Notes: generated from the letters alone by a model not told the origin. A DNA stretch of 64,000 bases from Symsagittifera roscoffensis (GCF_963678635.1 NC_087069.1:16468660-16532659), one strand, 5' to 3'. Shown: positions 36,180-48,972, numbered from the stretch's first letter. Numbers and translations: made by a program.

Positions 36180-36834
36180 TTAATCCCACTTGTTGGCAAT
36201 CGCCTTCAATTTTATCACCTTGAAAATCACGGCCTTGTTGCCGGTCGTTTTTTTTCAGCCTCTGCGGCCCTTTCTTGGCTCGTTGAACGGGTTGTTTCTT
36301 AGTGATCGGGTAGTCATCGGCGCTCTCTTCCGTGACTTACTCGGTCAGACCGTCAGATTCATCAATTTCTCTAGACGTTCACGCATGTTGGGTTGATTCA
36401 ATTCCACTTTCATCACGAATTGCACGCCGTACCTGCGTATCAGAAACCAAGTCCTCTCCATAGGGGCTACTCGGGTCAATGTCGTTTGGTTTGTCGCTCA
36501 TGTTAATTCTGATCTTTTTCTCATTCCTCCTCCGGCAACGTGCCCAGAAAAGATTTTTCATGGCTCATCAAAACGAAGGGTCCATTGACTTCTCCACTGT
36601 CATTGTCCTCACTGAACGCGTACTCCAGTAAACATCTCTCCAATGCTCCCAAATGGGATCCGCTCGTTTCCCCCTTTTTCTTTTCACGCAGTCGTCCTCT
36701 TGATATTTAGCGTCGTCTTTGTTGGTGTTGTCTGGTTTCGGTCCGGATCCAGAGGGACTCTTGCGCATATCCATGTTTGAGTCCGATCGAGCCGGTACAG
36801 TCAGGTATACCCGCATGGTAGAAAACTTCGTCAT
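36180..36834 (-). pseudogene. Decayed GC-rich reading frame, unidentified
   Basis: One minus-strand frame starting at ATG 36834 stays coding-like for about 215 codons, interrupted only by stops at about 36570-36565, 36381, 36327 and the end. The first part is MTKFSTMRVYLTVPARSD, then a Lys/Asp-rich stretch with KRKRGKRADPIWEHWRD. Later parts are acidic and then strongly basic (KKQPVQRAKKGPQRLKK). GC content is far above the surroundings. The DPIWEHW motif vaguely recalls the start of BED-type fingers in hAT transposases, but the zinc ligands are not seen. It looks like a dead gene or transposon exon. The family is unknown. Confidence 0.4.
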
Positions 36835-36939
36835 TCACATGTGTTGCCGATAACCGATCTCTGAGCTGTTTGAAGTTTCCAGGCAACGAAACAAATGTGT
36901 TTTACTGATTTTGAAGTTTCTTTGATGTTTTAACTTTCT

Positions 36940-37960
36940 TTTTTTTTTAAAGTCTTTTTCTTTTTTGTGTTTTTTTTTTCATTTTTCTATCTTTTACGAA
37001 ATGAAACTTTCTATCTTATACTATCTGTTGCATTTTTGGGTTCTATTCTGGGTAATCATCTGATTTGGGGTCTCTGTAAAATAGCCTTTAGTTTTTTGCC
37101 AGTATACACAATTTCACGTGTTCTTTGACTGAATTCCTTTTCTTTTTCTAACTGAGAAATTAAATTAGCTATCCTTTGTCTGCAGTTAAAAACTTCCTAC
37201 TGCTCACGAAATCAAACACTGGTGAATCGGTTATAAGTACAAAAAAAACTATCAAAAAAATTGGTGTTTTTTCTTAATACGAGAATTACATAAAGTTATT
37301 AGTGCATGAAAATCAGAACGATTTGGAAAAAACGTTGAAGAACATGTGGTAGTTTGAAGCTTGTCTGTTTTCATATGAATAAAGTTGGTAAGTTCTTTCG
37401 TTGTCGTAGTAGTAAAATCAGTTTCCGTGAAAGTTTCTTTCATCGTTTCAATCGGTGGATGAAAGGACAACCAAGCTCAAAGTCAAGCAAGTCGCCGTCA
37501 TTGGTAGTAATTGGTATGTTTGCTATCCTCACCGTTTAGTTTTAGATTAGACAGGATTTGCTGGGCGATTTTATTATTAATTTTAGTTCAAAGAACAAAG
37601 TTGAGCAATTATACTATCTTTTATTTCAAGTTGCTTCTAAAGAGGAGCTTGATAGATGTGTTCGCAATGCTTTTAGAATAATAGTAGAAGTCACTTTTGA
37701 AGTAAAAGGTAAACTTAAGATGAATCCAGGGCTTTTTTTTAAACGAAGTAATGAACACAAAGACATTTATCACAAATTTTTTGAATAGAAAGGATGCAAA
37801 ATTTACCCCGCGTTTTTCTATATAGAAATGATTTTTTTTTCGAAAGATAGACTAATTTTCATTTCTCCAGAGCTCGAGCCTAACGAAATGATTTAAAAAA
37901 TCATTTTACTGGAGCCGAAGCAACTTTGCTGTCCGGAAACAAATTAAAACTTTTTGCATC
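36940..37960. repeat. Duplicated block, left copy
   Basis: This matches 38705-39405 through long stretches: ATCATCTGATTTG-GGGTCTCTGTAAAATAGCCTT, GCCAGTATACACAATTT, GTCTGCAGTT, AAAGTTTCTTTCATCGTTT and CTCCAGAGCTCGAGCCTAA. Compared with the right copy it has an extra segment (about 37470-37800). That segment contains a plus frame (37558-37788) with protein-like sequence VASKEELDRCVRNAFRIIVE, preceded by a possible acceptor (TTAATTTTAG at about 37587). Function unknown. Confidence 0.55.
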
Positions 37961-38704
37961 AAGATTTGATTTCGATCAGAAACAGACCAAACCCTTGTAC
38001 TCTAGTTGTCCCAATTGTCATCAAAGCAATCAAACTTTGTCACCAACTCAGTAGGATTCGATGAATCTCAGTATTTAAATTTGTTTCAATAAATGCTTCT
38101 TTGTAAAGAATCGAAAACCAACACTGCCGTAGATCAAATGAACCCGAGCAGAGACGCGTAGGAAGCATTTAAAAAACTAGTCTAACAGCAAATTGACTTT
38201 CAAACAGAACTCAGACGGCCCAAACCTTTTCAAGTTTCCCGGTAAGAATTTTATTATGTTTCCCTTTTTCAATCTGTGTCAATCAAGAATTTTTACGGAC
38301 ACTCAATTTTTAACGAGTTTTTTGTAGCCTCCCCTTCCAACTCCACATGGCTAATCAGTTTTGCTGACACATCGAGTGGTCTCAGTGGTTTTGCCCATTA
38401 CTTCTACCGTCGATATTTTTTCAATAATTTTTTATTGGTTCCAATATGGCATTCAAAAAGCGCAGATGAAAAAATTCGATCAAAAAACCACAAATCCCCT
38501 GTTCGAGTCCCTGACTCCGCATTACAAACGTATTGCAGATAACCGAGCTGCTATCGCTCTAGGCTCTATGAAGCTTACAGGAAACAAAACTAATGGGCTT
38601 TGCTGGTTTTTTTTCGCATGTTTTTCAGTTTCAGGCTCTAATTTCGGGTTACGCTATGAAAATTGAGTACATTAGCGCTTCCACTGCCAACAAAATTTGA
38701 TGTT

Positions 38705-39405
38705 TTAACAAGTGTTTTTCTTTTGTGTTTACTTTGCTTCTTCTATCCTTTACGAAACCAAAAGTTGTTGCATTTTTCGCGATTGAATCTGTGTAATCAT
38801 CTGATTTGAGGGTCTCTGTAAAATAGCCTTAGGAGTTTTGCCAGTATACACAATTTATCGTGTTCAAGGACTGAATTCTTTTTTTTTCCAACTGGATATT
38901 TAATTTAGCTATCAATTCGTCTGCAGTTGAAAACTTTTTCTTGCTGACAAGTTTTTGAAGGGAATCAAAAATTGGTGAGCCGGTTATAAGAACATTACAC
39001 TCTCGAAAAAATTGGCGTTTTTCTCAATACAAAAGCAATATAAAACTTTTAGTCTACGAAAATCAGATTGACTCGAAAAAACGTTGAAGAAGCTGTGGTG
39101 GTCTGAAGTTTGTCTGTTTTCATGTGAATAAAATCGGTAAGTATTTTCGTTGCCGTAATAGTAAAGTTAGTTTCAGTGAAAGTTTCTTTCATCGTTTAAT
39201 GCGGAGGATGAACGGACAGCAAAGCCTCAAAGCCAAGCAAGTCGTTTCAATAGAAAGGCTGCAAAAATTACTTTATAAAACCTTCTTTTTTCCCAAGATA
39301 AGCTAATTTTCGTTTCTCCAGAGCTCGAGCTTATTAAAAAATTCAAAAAAAATCTTTTAGTGTAGCCGAAGCAATTTTTGCAGCCCGGAAACAAAGTTAA
39401 TTTTT
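38705..39405. repeat. Duplicated block, right copy
   Basis: This is the right copy of the block at 36940-37960, lacking about 330 bp. A plus-strand frame beginning at a MNKIGKYFRC sequence (left copy MNKVGKFFRC) is kept open in both for about 25 codons, with mainly conservative changes. On the minus strand (about 38990-38810) a further open stretch reads LITGSPIFDSLQKLVSKKK followed by FSTADELIAKLN. In the left copy that stretch is broken by stops. The block may be part of an unidentified transposable element. Confidence 0.5.
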
Positions 39406-39724
39406 GCATCAAGAAACAGTTTCTGAGAGTTTTTGTATTGAAACATTCATTTCTGTTTAATAAGAAATCATGCTCCAGAGATGCTGCGTTCGAGGAAAAG
39501 TACAGATAGAGGTATCTTGGCCGAATGCAAAAAATTTGAATTTGGCGAAATGATTCTTCCTGTTTTAAAAAAATTTGGACAAGTTACCCTTTTAATAGCG
39601 GGTGTTAATCATCATAATCAACATCGAATTGAAAAAACCTTAAAAAAATGATGTTGCAGTCCTGTGGATCTGCCGAGTAATTGGATCGACAATTGAAACT
39701 GATTTTTATACATAACCGACATTA

Positions 39725-39916
39725 CGAGGCCAAACTGTGCATTTTGTGCATTATAAGCTGATTCCGCAACAAGGACGCTCCCTTTGCTCTTCTTGTGTTC
39801 TTTCCTTCTCTTTGATCGTTCCGACAAAACTTTAACATGTTTAAAGACTTGTCTCTGGAATCCAGGAACATACAGACACAAAATTGGGCTCCTATCCAGT
39901 GCACAGTTTGGCCTCG
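39725..39916. mobile_element. MITE with 17-bp terminal inverted repeats and TA target duplication
   Basis: The left end CGAGGCCAAACTGTGCA (39725) has its perfect inverted match ending at 39916. Both ends are bordered by TA (39723-39724 and 39917-39918), the target site of Tc1/mariner elements. A second, diverged copy lies at 61762-61973. The 192-bp element has no coding capacity. The 66-72 codon frames that cross it are by-products. Confidence 0.85.
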
Positions 39917-40110
39917 TAATGGATATCCAAATAAAATATTTTTTCTTTATATTTACAGGAGAACCAAAAATTGGTTATAGGTAGAGCCAGTTGCGATTGC
40001 CATTGGCATCTAGAAAAAATGAACCTGTTATTAGTCAAACTATAGCGGGCTAATTGATGGTTTTCAAGTGAGGGCTTAAAAGATATGGAAATGAGTGTTT
40101 TTGCTCTCAT

Positions 40111-43100
40111 TGTTCAATGATTCTCTAAAACGCCATTTTGACAGCCCAGAGTAATAGAAGATGTTGAAAAAAAGGTAATCTATTTTCGTTCCCAGGTAGA
40201 TTCGTAGTCAATTTAACTCTCTGAAAATCAAGGTGGAATTTAGAAAAATACATGACAGTGCTTTTTAGCTGTCTAAATTTATAATTTGAAGCCGTAGTTG
40301 GTGATGGAGTTAAATATAGGCCAGTATAATTAGGAGTCGAATGGTGTCAAAATACTAGATTTGGGTAAACTCTTGAAGAATTTGTTGTTCCTTTAGATTT
40401 TGTACCATAAAAGCTCGAGGATGTTGAAAGGAGAAGTTTTGACAATATACTAACTGTTATAAATACTCTGACGTTTTTTAGCACTGAAGAAATCTAATTT
40501 TTGGTTCTTCCCAAGTAAATGCAAAAGAACCCATTTGGGCAGTTTCACGTCCTTTAATTGAGACTGAACAAGACAAGAGAAAACATGATAGAACTTTCTT
40601 TGAGATTGACTGTTATAATGATATTTTGAACAAAATTATCAAAATGTCCAAGTTTATCCTAGAACGGCCATCACTCTCTTTGTGAAGTTTGCTGTCAACT
40701 TTGCTTGCATGGGCTTTAGTAAAGACTTTTTCATCAAATCAGAAAGGACTATTCCTAAGCTGGAATAAATCAAGTTTTGTGGAAGCATTTGGCTGAGAAA
40801 TAACAATATTTTAAAAGTATCAGCAATTAAGTGGAATTCAGTCAGATAAAGGTATGGCGAGCGTCGATGCTGATTGAAATGAAGCTTCTCCAATTCCGAC
40901 GCATTGGATTGTTTTCAATACCACTTTTAATTATCTTTGTCTTACGCGATAGGGTTTTTGATATACATGGTCTTTTCAAAACGCCTTTTTCAATAATTCT
41001 TCTATGGTTTCAGAATAATTGGTTGTTTGGCAGCCTTCATTTGCCGAAATATGTCGATATAACTTAATGGATTTTTAACACTTTTTCTTTTTGTACTGAA
41101 CGAACTTCTATACCACTGAATGAAAATAAAACGTAAAAAGTCTGTAGATTTCAAATGTCCTTTCAAATGATCGGGACGAAAATTGCTTGGAACTTACCTT
41201 TGTTTGGCCGAAAGCTGATGAGGACAAAAACTGCAATGAGTTTTTATCTTTTTTTGTGTTGCATCTTTTTTTGCTACATTTTAAACAAATTTACACCCTC
41301 AAAAAGATGGGGATAAACATGGACAATTTTCGTAATAATGTTGAATTGATTTTGTTTACCTACTAAACTTTGGACCAAATAAAATGAACCATTTTACGGG
41401 ACTATTTTTGGCAAAAAATTGCACCAAAACAAAGATGGTTAGACTCTAAATAATGTTTGTCCTGATCAATTTTGGCCTGGCAGATACAACGGAAAAGAGA
41501 AAAACCAGTTTCAAAGTTCTGTTTCAGTTTATTTACCCGGTTGCTTTAGTTCATTACTATTATAGCTTTTTCAGCACATCTTCTTCATTTTTTGCAACAA
41601 GTATCTGTATAGCATATGCTGCCGTAAAACATTTGGTTTTGTTAGTTAAAACCAAATGTTTTACGGCATTAGAAATACACTGAAAATTACAAAAGTGTTT
41701 GTTTCTGCCTTCGAGCTACAAAGAAAGAAATAATTGATTTGGAATTGCTTAGTGAGGATAATCATTATAGCAGCAGTAGGTTATATCAGGACTTTCACAA
41801 TACTAATATCGTGATGAATCCGTTAGAATTTCTATTATTAAAAGTTTTTTTTGTGTCTAACCCGTTCTGCAGAAAAAAAATTGGGCAAAGGTGTCCATGA
41901 AGAACTGTCTCGATCGCATACAAAATGTTTTGTTTTGTGTTTATTTTTTAAAGTAATTATGCAAACAGAGATTTTTATATCTTATCATAGCTGGCCCTTG
42001 GTTGAGCATTGGTGGTGATTTGCCCTAGTCAGAAGCAGATTTTATTCTCGATTGAACGCTAAAACTCCAAAGTGCATTTGCAATTTGATTTGAATCAGTT
42101 CCCAAAATTTTATCTATGACAAAACAGGATTGGTCGGTAGTGCATCAGCCTTCTGCAAAAATTAACACACCACAACGTAGATGATACTAAAAAATAAAAA
42201 AAAACATAGTATGAGCCGCAACTAAGACAATTACAGCCAATTATGTTTTTGACAACTAAGTCAATCATAGAATCAACTATTTGAGAGATATGTTCTTTTT
42301 GATTTGTTAACTTTTTACTTTGAAAAAAAAAGATCTCCTTTTGCACAGTTTTGTTTTGACTTTTACAAGGAAGTTTGAAACTTATTTTGAAGCAATTTTT
42401 GGAAGAATATGTTTTCTTCACTCGTGGACAAAATTGAGCGCAGAAACAAGTTTTCACTTTCTAAAAAGCTTCTGTTCAAGAATGACTTTGAACAAGATTC
42501 ACTGAGGATTTGGATAAACATTTTAAAAAGACCAAGAAAAATTGTTGAGAGCTTCTCTCAATGAGACAATCAATTTTGACTTTTAGGGACTGACTAGTTT
42601 TATCTATGTGTGAAAGTTACACTTTTGGCCATCTGTACTAAGTTTTGCATCGAAGTGACTTTTTTCTCGAACAAGCTGAGAAAAAAGTTTTGTTCTGCAA
42701 TGTGGACTTTTTTCAGCGATAAAAATTAATTGTTCAGTGTGAGACAACTTTCTAAACTCATCTGTTTCTTTCAAATTCGCGCCATCTGAAACAGAGCCCA
42801 GATGTTGAAATTTTTCCAGAATCATCCACAAAAAGAGGCAGTTTAAAGATTGAAAACCTGAGTAACCCTAATATTGTCCACTAGTGTGTTACACTAGCTA
42901 TGCCTTATGAACTCCGGACAAAACGCTAGCTATGAATGCAGGGTCTTTCCAACTTTCTCTCATAGGTTTTACACTGAAACTTGCATAAAGATTTCATTAC
43001 AAATGGGTATGCTTGGCTTAAAAATTTTTGATCTTTCAAAATTTACAAAAAAAAAATTCTCGCCTGCATATATAGAAAACCACGCAAAAATTTCAATTTC

Positions 43101-43290
43101 AGCAAATCGTACCAACCAAAAGCCATCTTTTCAAACTTCTAATGTTTTCCGTTAAAAAGATTAGAAAAAGTGCTTAATGAATTATTGCAGTCGAATTATT
43201 GAAATTTTTTGATGAAATCTGCCAGTATTTGACTGATAGTTTCATGAAAAACCTTTATTAGTACATCAAATAATAATTAATAATGAGACA
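40111..43290. other. Gene-poor stretch upstream of the peptidase
   Basis: Apart from the hairpin at 41620 I see nothing that can be named. A minus frame at 42604-42831 (75 codons, fairly balanced residues, ending near KSHFDAKLSTDGQ) is the most protein-like, but it has no known motif or splice evidence. Missing 5' exons of the peptidase gene could lie here. Confidence 0.35.
41620..41668. repeat. Perfect 21-bp inverted repeat with 7-nt loop
   Basis: The arms 41620-41640 and 41648-41668 are exact reverse complements, beginning GCCGTAAAACATTTGG just inside the outermost base pair and separated by GTTAGTT. Either strand would form a 21-bp stem. It lies in a gene-free stretch. It may be a foldback remnant or a hairpin RNA source; the sequence does not decide. 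Confidence 0.8.
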
Positions 43291-43371
43291 TTGCTTTGTA
43301 TGCCGCTCATTTTTTTGTGTTTTAGAGCCGTATCAAGGGCCTCCTATAGTGAACTTCCAAAGAGTAACTCA

Positions 43372-44761
43372 ATGACTTATTACTGGTGGTGTTACGAAAA
43401 GAGGTCGTATAATGGTGATTCAGGCAAAAAAAGGCTCGTGTTTTTCGGAAGTTTCAAGAATATAGTACAGGTTATGGCTAGCACTGAAAATGATCTTCAC
43501 GAAAAAATCTTGGTAATAGTTTCTGAGGGGGTTAAAAAGAACGAAATTGGAGAAAAAGAAATTGATGAAATGAAAGAGTTGACAAACTCCAAAGCCATCA
43601 AAGTTGTCTCATGCTACATCGCTAAAAACACCTCAGTGGAAAGTTTAACGATCTATACACCGAAAAATGCACGTTACCCGTATTGGGAAGATCAAGCAAA
43701 GTTTCTTTTCGATATCAGTAGTGCCGTTTCCAGCGCAAACATCCCTCTGCACATCCTGAACGATTACAATTGGCAAATCGACGACTCTGGGAACATGGAA
43801 AACGATAAAATAAAATTGTTTTTTTCATGCAAACAGTCCTACAAACTTAGATGCGGTTTACACGTTTGCGAAAGAACTGATAACGCGAAAAGATTGTCTG
43901 CTCCCTTTTCTGAGCCATATATCCCTGATAGGATGCATCAATCTCAATCAGAGAAAAGAGTTCAAGCCAAGAAACCAAGGCAACACAGACGATTGCTTGC
44001 TATATGCAGCATCCACGGCTATATACATGACAACAAGGTTAATTGAAGGTCGAAGTGGTGGTTATCCTAATATCAAAGAAGTGCTGCGGGGTCTCAAGGA
44101 AAAATGGAAGGTCGACGAACTCTCTAATCAACAATTGGAACTTATCCTCAAAGAATATGTGGAAGAATATAGACTTTGCTACAGTCAAATAGAAACCCGA
44201 GAAGCTTTGGATCCCTGGTTCTCAAAGCAAGTTGTAATTGGATCTTTTGAATTGACCAAAAATCAATGGGAACGTTTCGACGAATTCTTCGAACGCACTC
44301 CGAAAGGTATCTTAACAAAGGTGGACTTGGGCCAGCCGAGCGGAGAAATAGAAGGTCACGCCGTTGTACTGGCCAGCTATGACTCCAGTAGTTTGCGATT
44401 TATGAACTCTTGGGGCAAAAAGATGGACAAAGGTTTTTTTAGAATCCAAAATCCAGAGGTACTGAACATGAAATTCATGCGAGTGTATGTTGATACTGAA
44501 GCTCTTTCGGATGACGAAAAACTTTACTACAGAACACACGGACTGAAAAATCTGGCTAAAAAACTTATGAATCTAAAGGGTCTCAGATATACCAGGTACG
44601 CTTGTCCGAAATGCCATACTTCTTCTCGTCTATCTGAGTTTCGTTGTAGGATGGGTGAACCGGAGTGCCCACATTGCCAGAAAACCTTTCGTTTTGACGA
44701 GGAAGGGAGCACACTCGTGTGGTATCAGTATCTGCAAAGTGGCAGTGGAGAACTCGAATGA
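43372..44761 (+). CDS. Papain-like (C1) cysteine peptidase with vWA-like N-terminus and zinc ribbon, one frameshift
   Basis: Two overlapping plus-strand frames form one protein if a single frameshift between about 43815 and 43850 is accepted. The second frame has the C1-family signature in order: oxyanion Gln and nucleophile Cys in NQGNTDDC (about 43960-43995), the catalytic His in EGHAVVLASY (about 44355), and the Asn-Ser-Trp-Gly of FMNSWG (about 44405). After the peptidase comes a CPKC..CPHC zinc ribbon (about 44605-44680), and the frame ends at TGA 44759-44761. The first frame contains a region resembling the second half of a vWA domain (KILVIVSEGV.. with VVSCYIA); the usual TDG is SEG and the MIDAS start was not found. 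Upstream exons are likely: a possible acceptor TTTTAG lies at 43320-43325. The start at ATG 43372 is only the first convenient Met after it. All catalytic residues are intact, so an assembly indel at the T-run (43818-43825) is as likely as recent inactivation. Substrate and cellular place are unknown. Confidence 0.72.
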
Positions 44762-47700
44762 CAAGATAGCTGCTATGATTTCTATGTAAATAAAAAAATT
44801 TGTGACTGGAAAAAAAACAGGCTATAGCCTTCTAAAAATAAAAAAAATTACAAAGCATATAGTTGGTGTTTTAGATTATTAAGAATCAGTATTAACATAT
44901 TTTGCTCTATTTTATTATACATCTGCTTTCAAAATAATCTAATTTTGCCCTAGTCTTCGAAATTAAAATTGAAGCTGTTCTATCGCCTTCGTGTAAATAT
45001 ATCTTCCTGCACCAAGAGTTATTTGTAAATATATCATGAGAAATATTCAATTTTTTCTTTTAGTCAGTGTTTTTTCTTGATGCATAAACTGCACGATGTT
45101 ATGAAAAGGTTGATAAACTAGATAACAGTTGATTTGTACCAGTGGAAAGTCAATTCTGAGAGATAAAAAAGGAGAGAAGCCTGTTTTACAGTGGAATGTA
45201 GCTGTAGCACCCCACCTCATTACGTTCTGAACGAAGAAAGATTTTGTCAAAGAACAACTCAGTTTAAATTACTTTTTAAAAAAAGACTGAGACAAGGGTT
45301 TATGGTCTAATAACTGAGCATGTGATGATCGAAATAATTATAACATTATATGAGGTTACGGCTTTTCTAGTTGCTCTTAATTTTTTTCTATCTTTTATCC
45401 AAGCAGTAAAAAATAGGTATACGAAAAGTCTGAGATTGAAAGAAAGGGTTTAAAACATGATTTCGAAATCGAATTTGGTCTTGAAACAAAAAAGATGTAT
45501 TGAAAACGAAACCAGACTGCTCGTATCAGGGCGAAGCCCTGAATGTTCCGACTGCCTTTTAAGATTTATGGAGCAGTAAGAACATAAAAAAATTTAAACG
45601 TAATAAATCAAAAAGAAACTTTTTTTTCTAAAATTTGAAATTTTTTATGAAAATCACCCCCCCACACGCCATATTAAGTACAAAAATATAGATTTCGCTA
45701 CTTGTAACAAATCAAATATGGCGAATAAACTTCTTTCAACCAATTTGGAATGATTTCTAAGACGGATTAAATCTCGGCTTACGCGTTAATAGCGCGAAAT
45801 GTATCGCTCGTTAATTGTCCCAAATTGGCCAAAATGGCAATCTTTAAACCCCCATAAGTTTACAAATAATAATCATAGGTAAAATATCTTTCAAATTTGA
45901 GCTCATGACAACAATAATTTTCGAATGATATAAAAAAGTTTTGTCAAAATTGGCTCGTTATTAAGCCGAAATTTGTCTGAAGAAAAAAATCCCACCCCGA
46001 GCACAAATATTCCGTTACTTTCGTATCGAAAGTCGGAACAAAAAGAGCTTTTTTCTCTGGTGAATTTCAAGATCTACGCTAGGCTATCATTATATGAAAC
46101 TCCCGTGTAGTTGACTAAGCCAAAAAGTGTTCGTATATGCTACCTTTTTGGTCAAAACTGGATACATTTTAGCAAAAATACAACCTGTACAAAAATTTTT
46201 TATATTCTCACTTCAATCATCTACAAACATAATTATTAGAACAAAAAAAGGTTCTACGAGCGAATTTTAAACAAAAACTACTGCTTTTATGTTTTTGTAA
46301 AGCTTGATTAATTTACTGACCAGAGACCAATTAGATAAATTAGAACACAAAGAAATCTCTATAACATCCCCTTTTTTCAATTGTCCCGAAGAGCTTTCTA
46401 TTCGAGCGTGTTTTAGTTTTTTTCTTTTTGTTTTCGACGCAAAAAGATACCACAAGTTCATATTGGACTGGGTTCAGTTATATATCAGCCCTTCCAGTCG
46501 CAATTCGAATCATTTTTTAAAATTTTCAAAAAATTTCCCCGTTGTTGAGAAAAACGTGTTTGAAAATTTTGATTTTTGTCTTAATTCGAGCAAATTGAGC
46601 CAGCGAGCTGGCTTACAACAGCTGAATTATGTCTAATTTAGGACCTTATCGCTTAATTTTAAGCAAGTAAAACTAGTTTTTTGAGTTTTTTAGCTTCATT
46701 TTAGGAACCAAAAATTTTTTTCCAGAAAGTGCTATCAACTACTTAATGTGATCTGAAAACACCACCACAAATTATTTTTTTACGTTTTTTGCTGGACCCC
46801 CCTCTCTACGAAAATGTTTTAGTTCCAATTTGATTGTCCCTATATCACGATGACTGTCTATTATACCTCAATTATATTTTTTTACGTCAGATCCTTTTAT
46901 CAAACCAAGCAGAAAAACTACACTAACTTGGAAAAAAAAACTTCCTAAACCGTATTTTTCCAAAGACTCTAGTGCTTGCACAATAACCGGCTATCCTTGT
47001 TCCTCAATATCTACGCAAGGAAGGAAATTTTATTCGGAAACTTCCACGTTTCAAAATATATACATGAAATAAAAAAAAGATTAATTTGTAATTGTTTTTT
47101 TTTTAAATAATAGCACACAAAAAATGTGCAAAAACTAGATTGACTTAGTTTTGAGCATTAAAATTCAACCAAATATTTAAAAAATCCCATCATCAAGTGC
47201 AAACAATGCAAAATATATTTTCGCACTTGCATTATTTTCCAGATTGGAGTAGTAGGGTCTGCTTCTTATGTTAATTTTATCATGTACTTCCATGTTTCTT
47301 GGCGAATAAAAACTGCCGGAATTTTTTGTGCTTGACTACTTACACTCTTAGAATAGTTTTTGTCCCAAAACTTGTAACGTGCTTACGTTTGAACCTCAAC
47401 CCTAAGTACTTTATTTTCTTCTCAGTTTTTTTTCTCAAATACTAATTTTCGAAGCAATAAAATCCAATAAAATCCAATAAATTATAATCGATTTTTTTTG
47501 AATTTTTCTCCACAAGTTGAGTTATGATCCGTAATGATCGATTAAAATCCCTAGACGCTCGGTGCGGGCACCACTTGAAATTTTAGCTGGTTTTACAATG
47601 TTAGTTGGTTGTTGTTAGTTCAGATTACCTTTTTTCTCATTTTTCTTTTGGTTTATTTTTGTCGATTTTTTTCACAAAAAAAAACTTTTATTTTGTGCGA

Positions 47701-48972
47701 CCCGACCTCGAAAATCAACTCTGTCTACCTTAATTGAAAATGGTTTGTTAAATTCATTTCTACATTTTTCATTTTATTATCCAGTATTCAACCTATCTTG
47801 AACTTAAAATCCTATAACATGTCCTAGAAAAACTTACGGAACAACCAGTTTAGGACTGAAAAGGAACTAATAGAACAAAACAAACATAATTAGGAGAAAA
47901 AAAAAACGCGACTTACTCAAAAGTTGAAAAAAAAACATTGACGAGAACCACCCCATCAAACAACCCTTCAATCGCTTTCAGATAAAACATGATTCCCCAA
48001 TCAGAAAAATCACAATGAACGCCGATTTTTAAAAGTAAAACTTCATTAAAAACTCGGAAAGTAACGAAAACTGCCAGTCAATCAAACAGGTAAGAGTTAC
48101 AATAACGGTTTTAACACTAGGACAAATAACTGACACGGTTGAAGATGCTCTATAACAACTCCGGTATAATGAAACACGAGTTACCACCAGCTCCCTAAAT
48201 AAAAGAAATCGACCAAGCCCCGAGGATTGAGCGTTGTGATAAATTTAAAATTGAACCTTTGTAGATTGATTCAAAACCTTTCAATCAAACCTTTCAGCTC
48301 TAAGAATGCACAAAGGTAATATCTTATTTCAAAACTAGTTACTTGAACTTGAGTCTGCGACAAGGTCTGTTCATTGAAATTGAATACGCAGGAAGGCTAG
48401 CCTTGGAACTAACCATTGCGCGTTGAAACGGAGTTGTTTCTCGGACCACAAAACTTTTGACTAAAAGATCACTAAAATGTCAAAACAAAAACTATCAAGT
48501 AAAATAATGAAACAACAAATCCATAAAAACGTCAGGCCATAATCATTTGTCACCGATGTGTAGGGAGCGGAAAAAACGAAAGTAAATACTTTTTTTATAC
48601 TTTTTAAATTTTTTGTTGGCTCCTAATAGGAAAAAAATGAGCGAAAACGTATAACTTTGGGTTAATTTTCCCTAAAAACTGCATTTTTTTTTACAATTGA
48701 GCCACACACTGGAGTTTCAGTAGAGAAAAAAGTTCGGAGGATTTCACTTAGGATTGAGTGAAGTTCAGTTGTGTACTTGCTGAAACATCTACTTTGACTC
48801 ACCCTTGTTCCACTGTTCTGCTGTCTCTTTATTAAAATAAGGGTAATCCATTTTCTTTTCATGTCAAACAATCTTCTTTAAAAATTGACTCTGGGCTTCC
48901 GACGCCGGATTTCATAGAAGACTCGCACTTCCCAGAATTTTTGTTTAAAAATCATTCTGTCTCAAGTCGCTC
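44762..48972. other. Gene-free AT-rich stretch
   Basis: No domain, splice pair or repeat copy was recognised. The longest plus frame (46304-46636, 110 codons) is rich in Phe, Lys and Asn, as chance frames are in this DNA. A short direct repeat AATAAAATCC lies near 47458-47482. Confidence 0.45.

Noticed and set aside
42110-42457. 115-codon minus ORF as a gene
   Set aside because: Low-complexity, Lys/Phe/Cys-rich, no motif or homologue recognised, and overlapped by an equally plausible plus frame.
46304-46636. 110-codon plus ORF as a gene
   Set aside because: Phe/Lys/Asn-rich composition of chance frames, no motif, no splice context.
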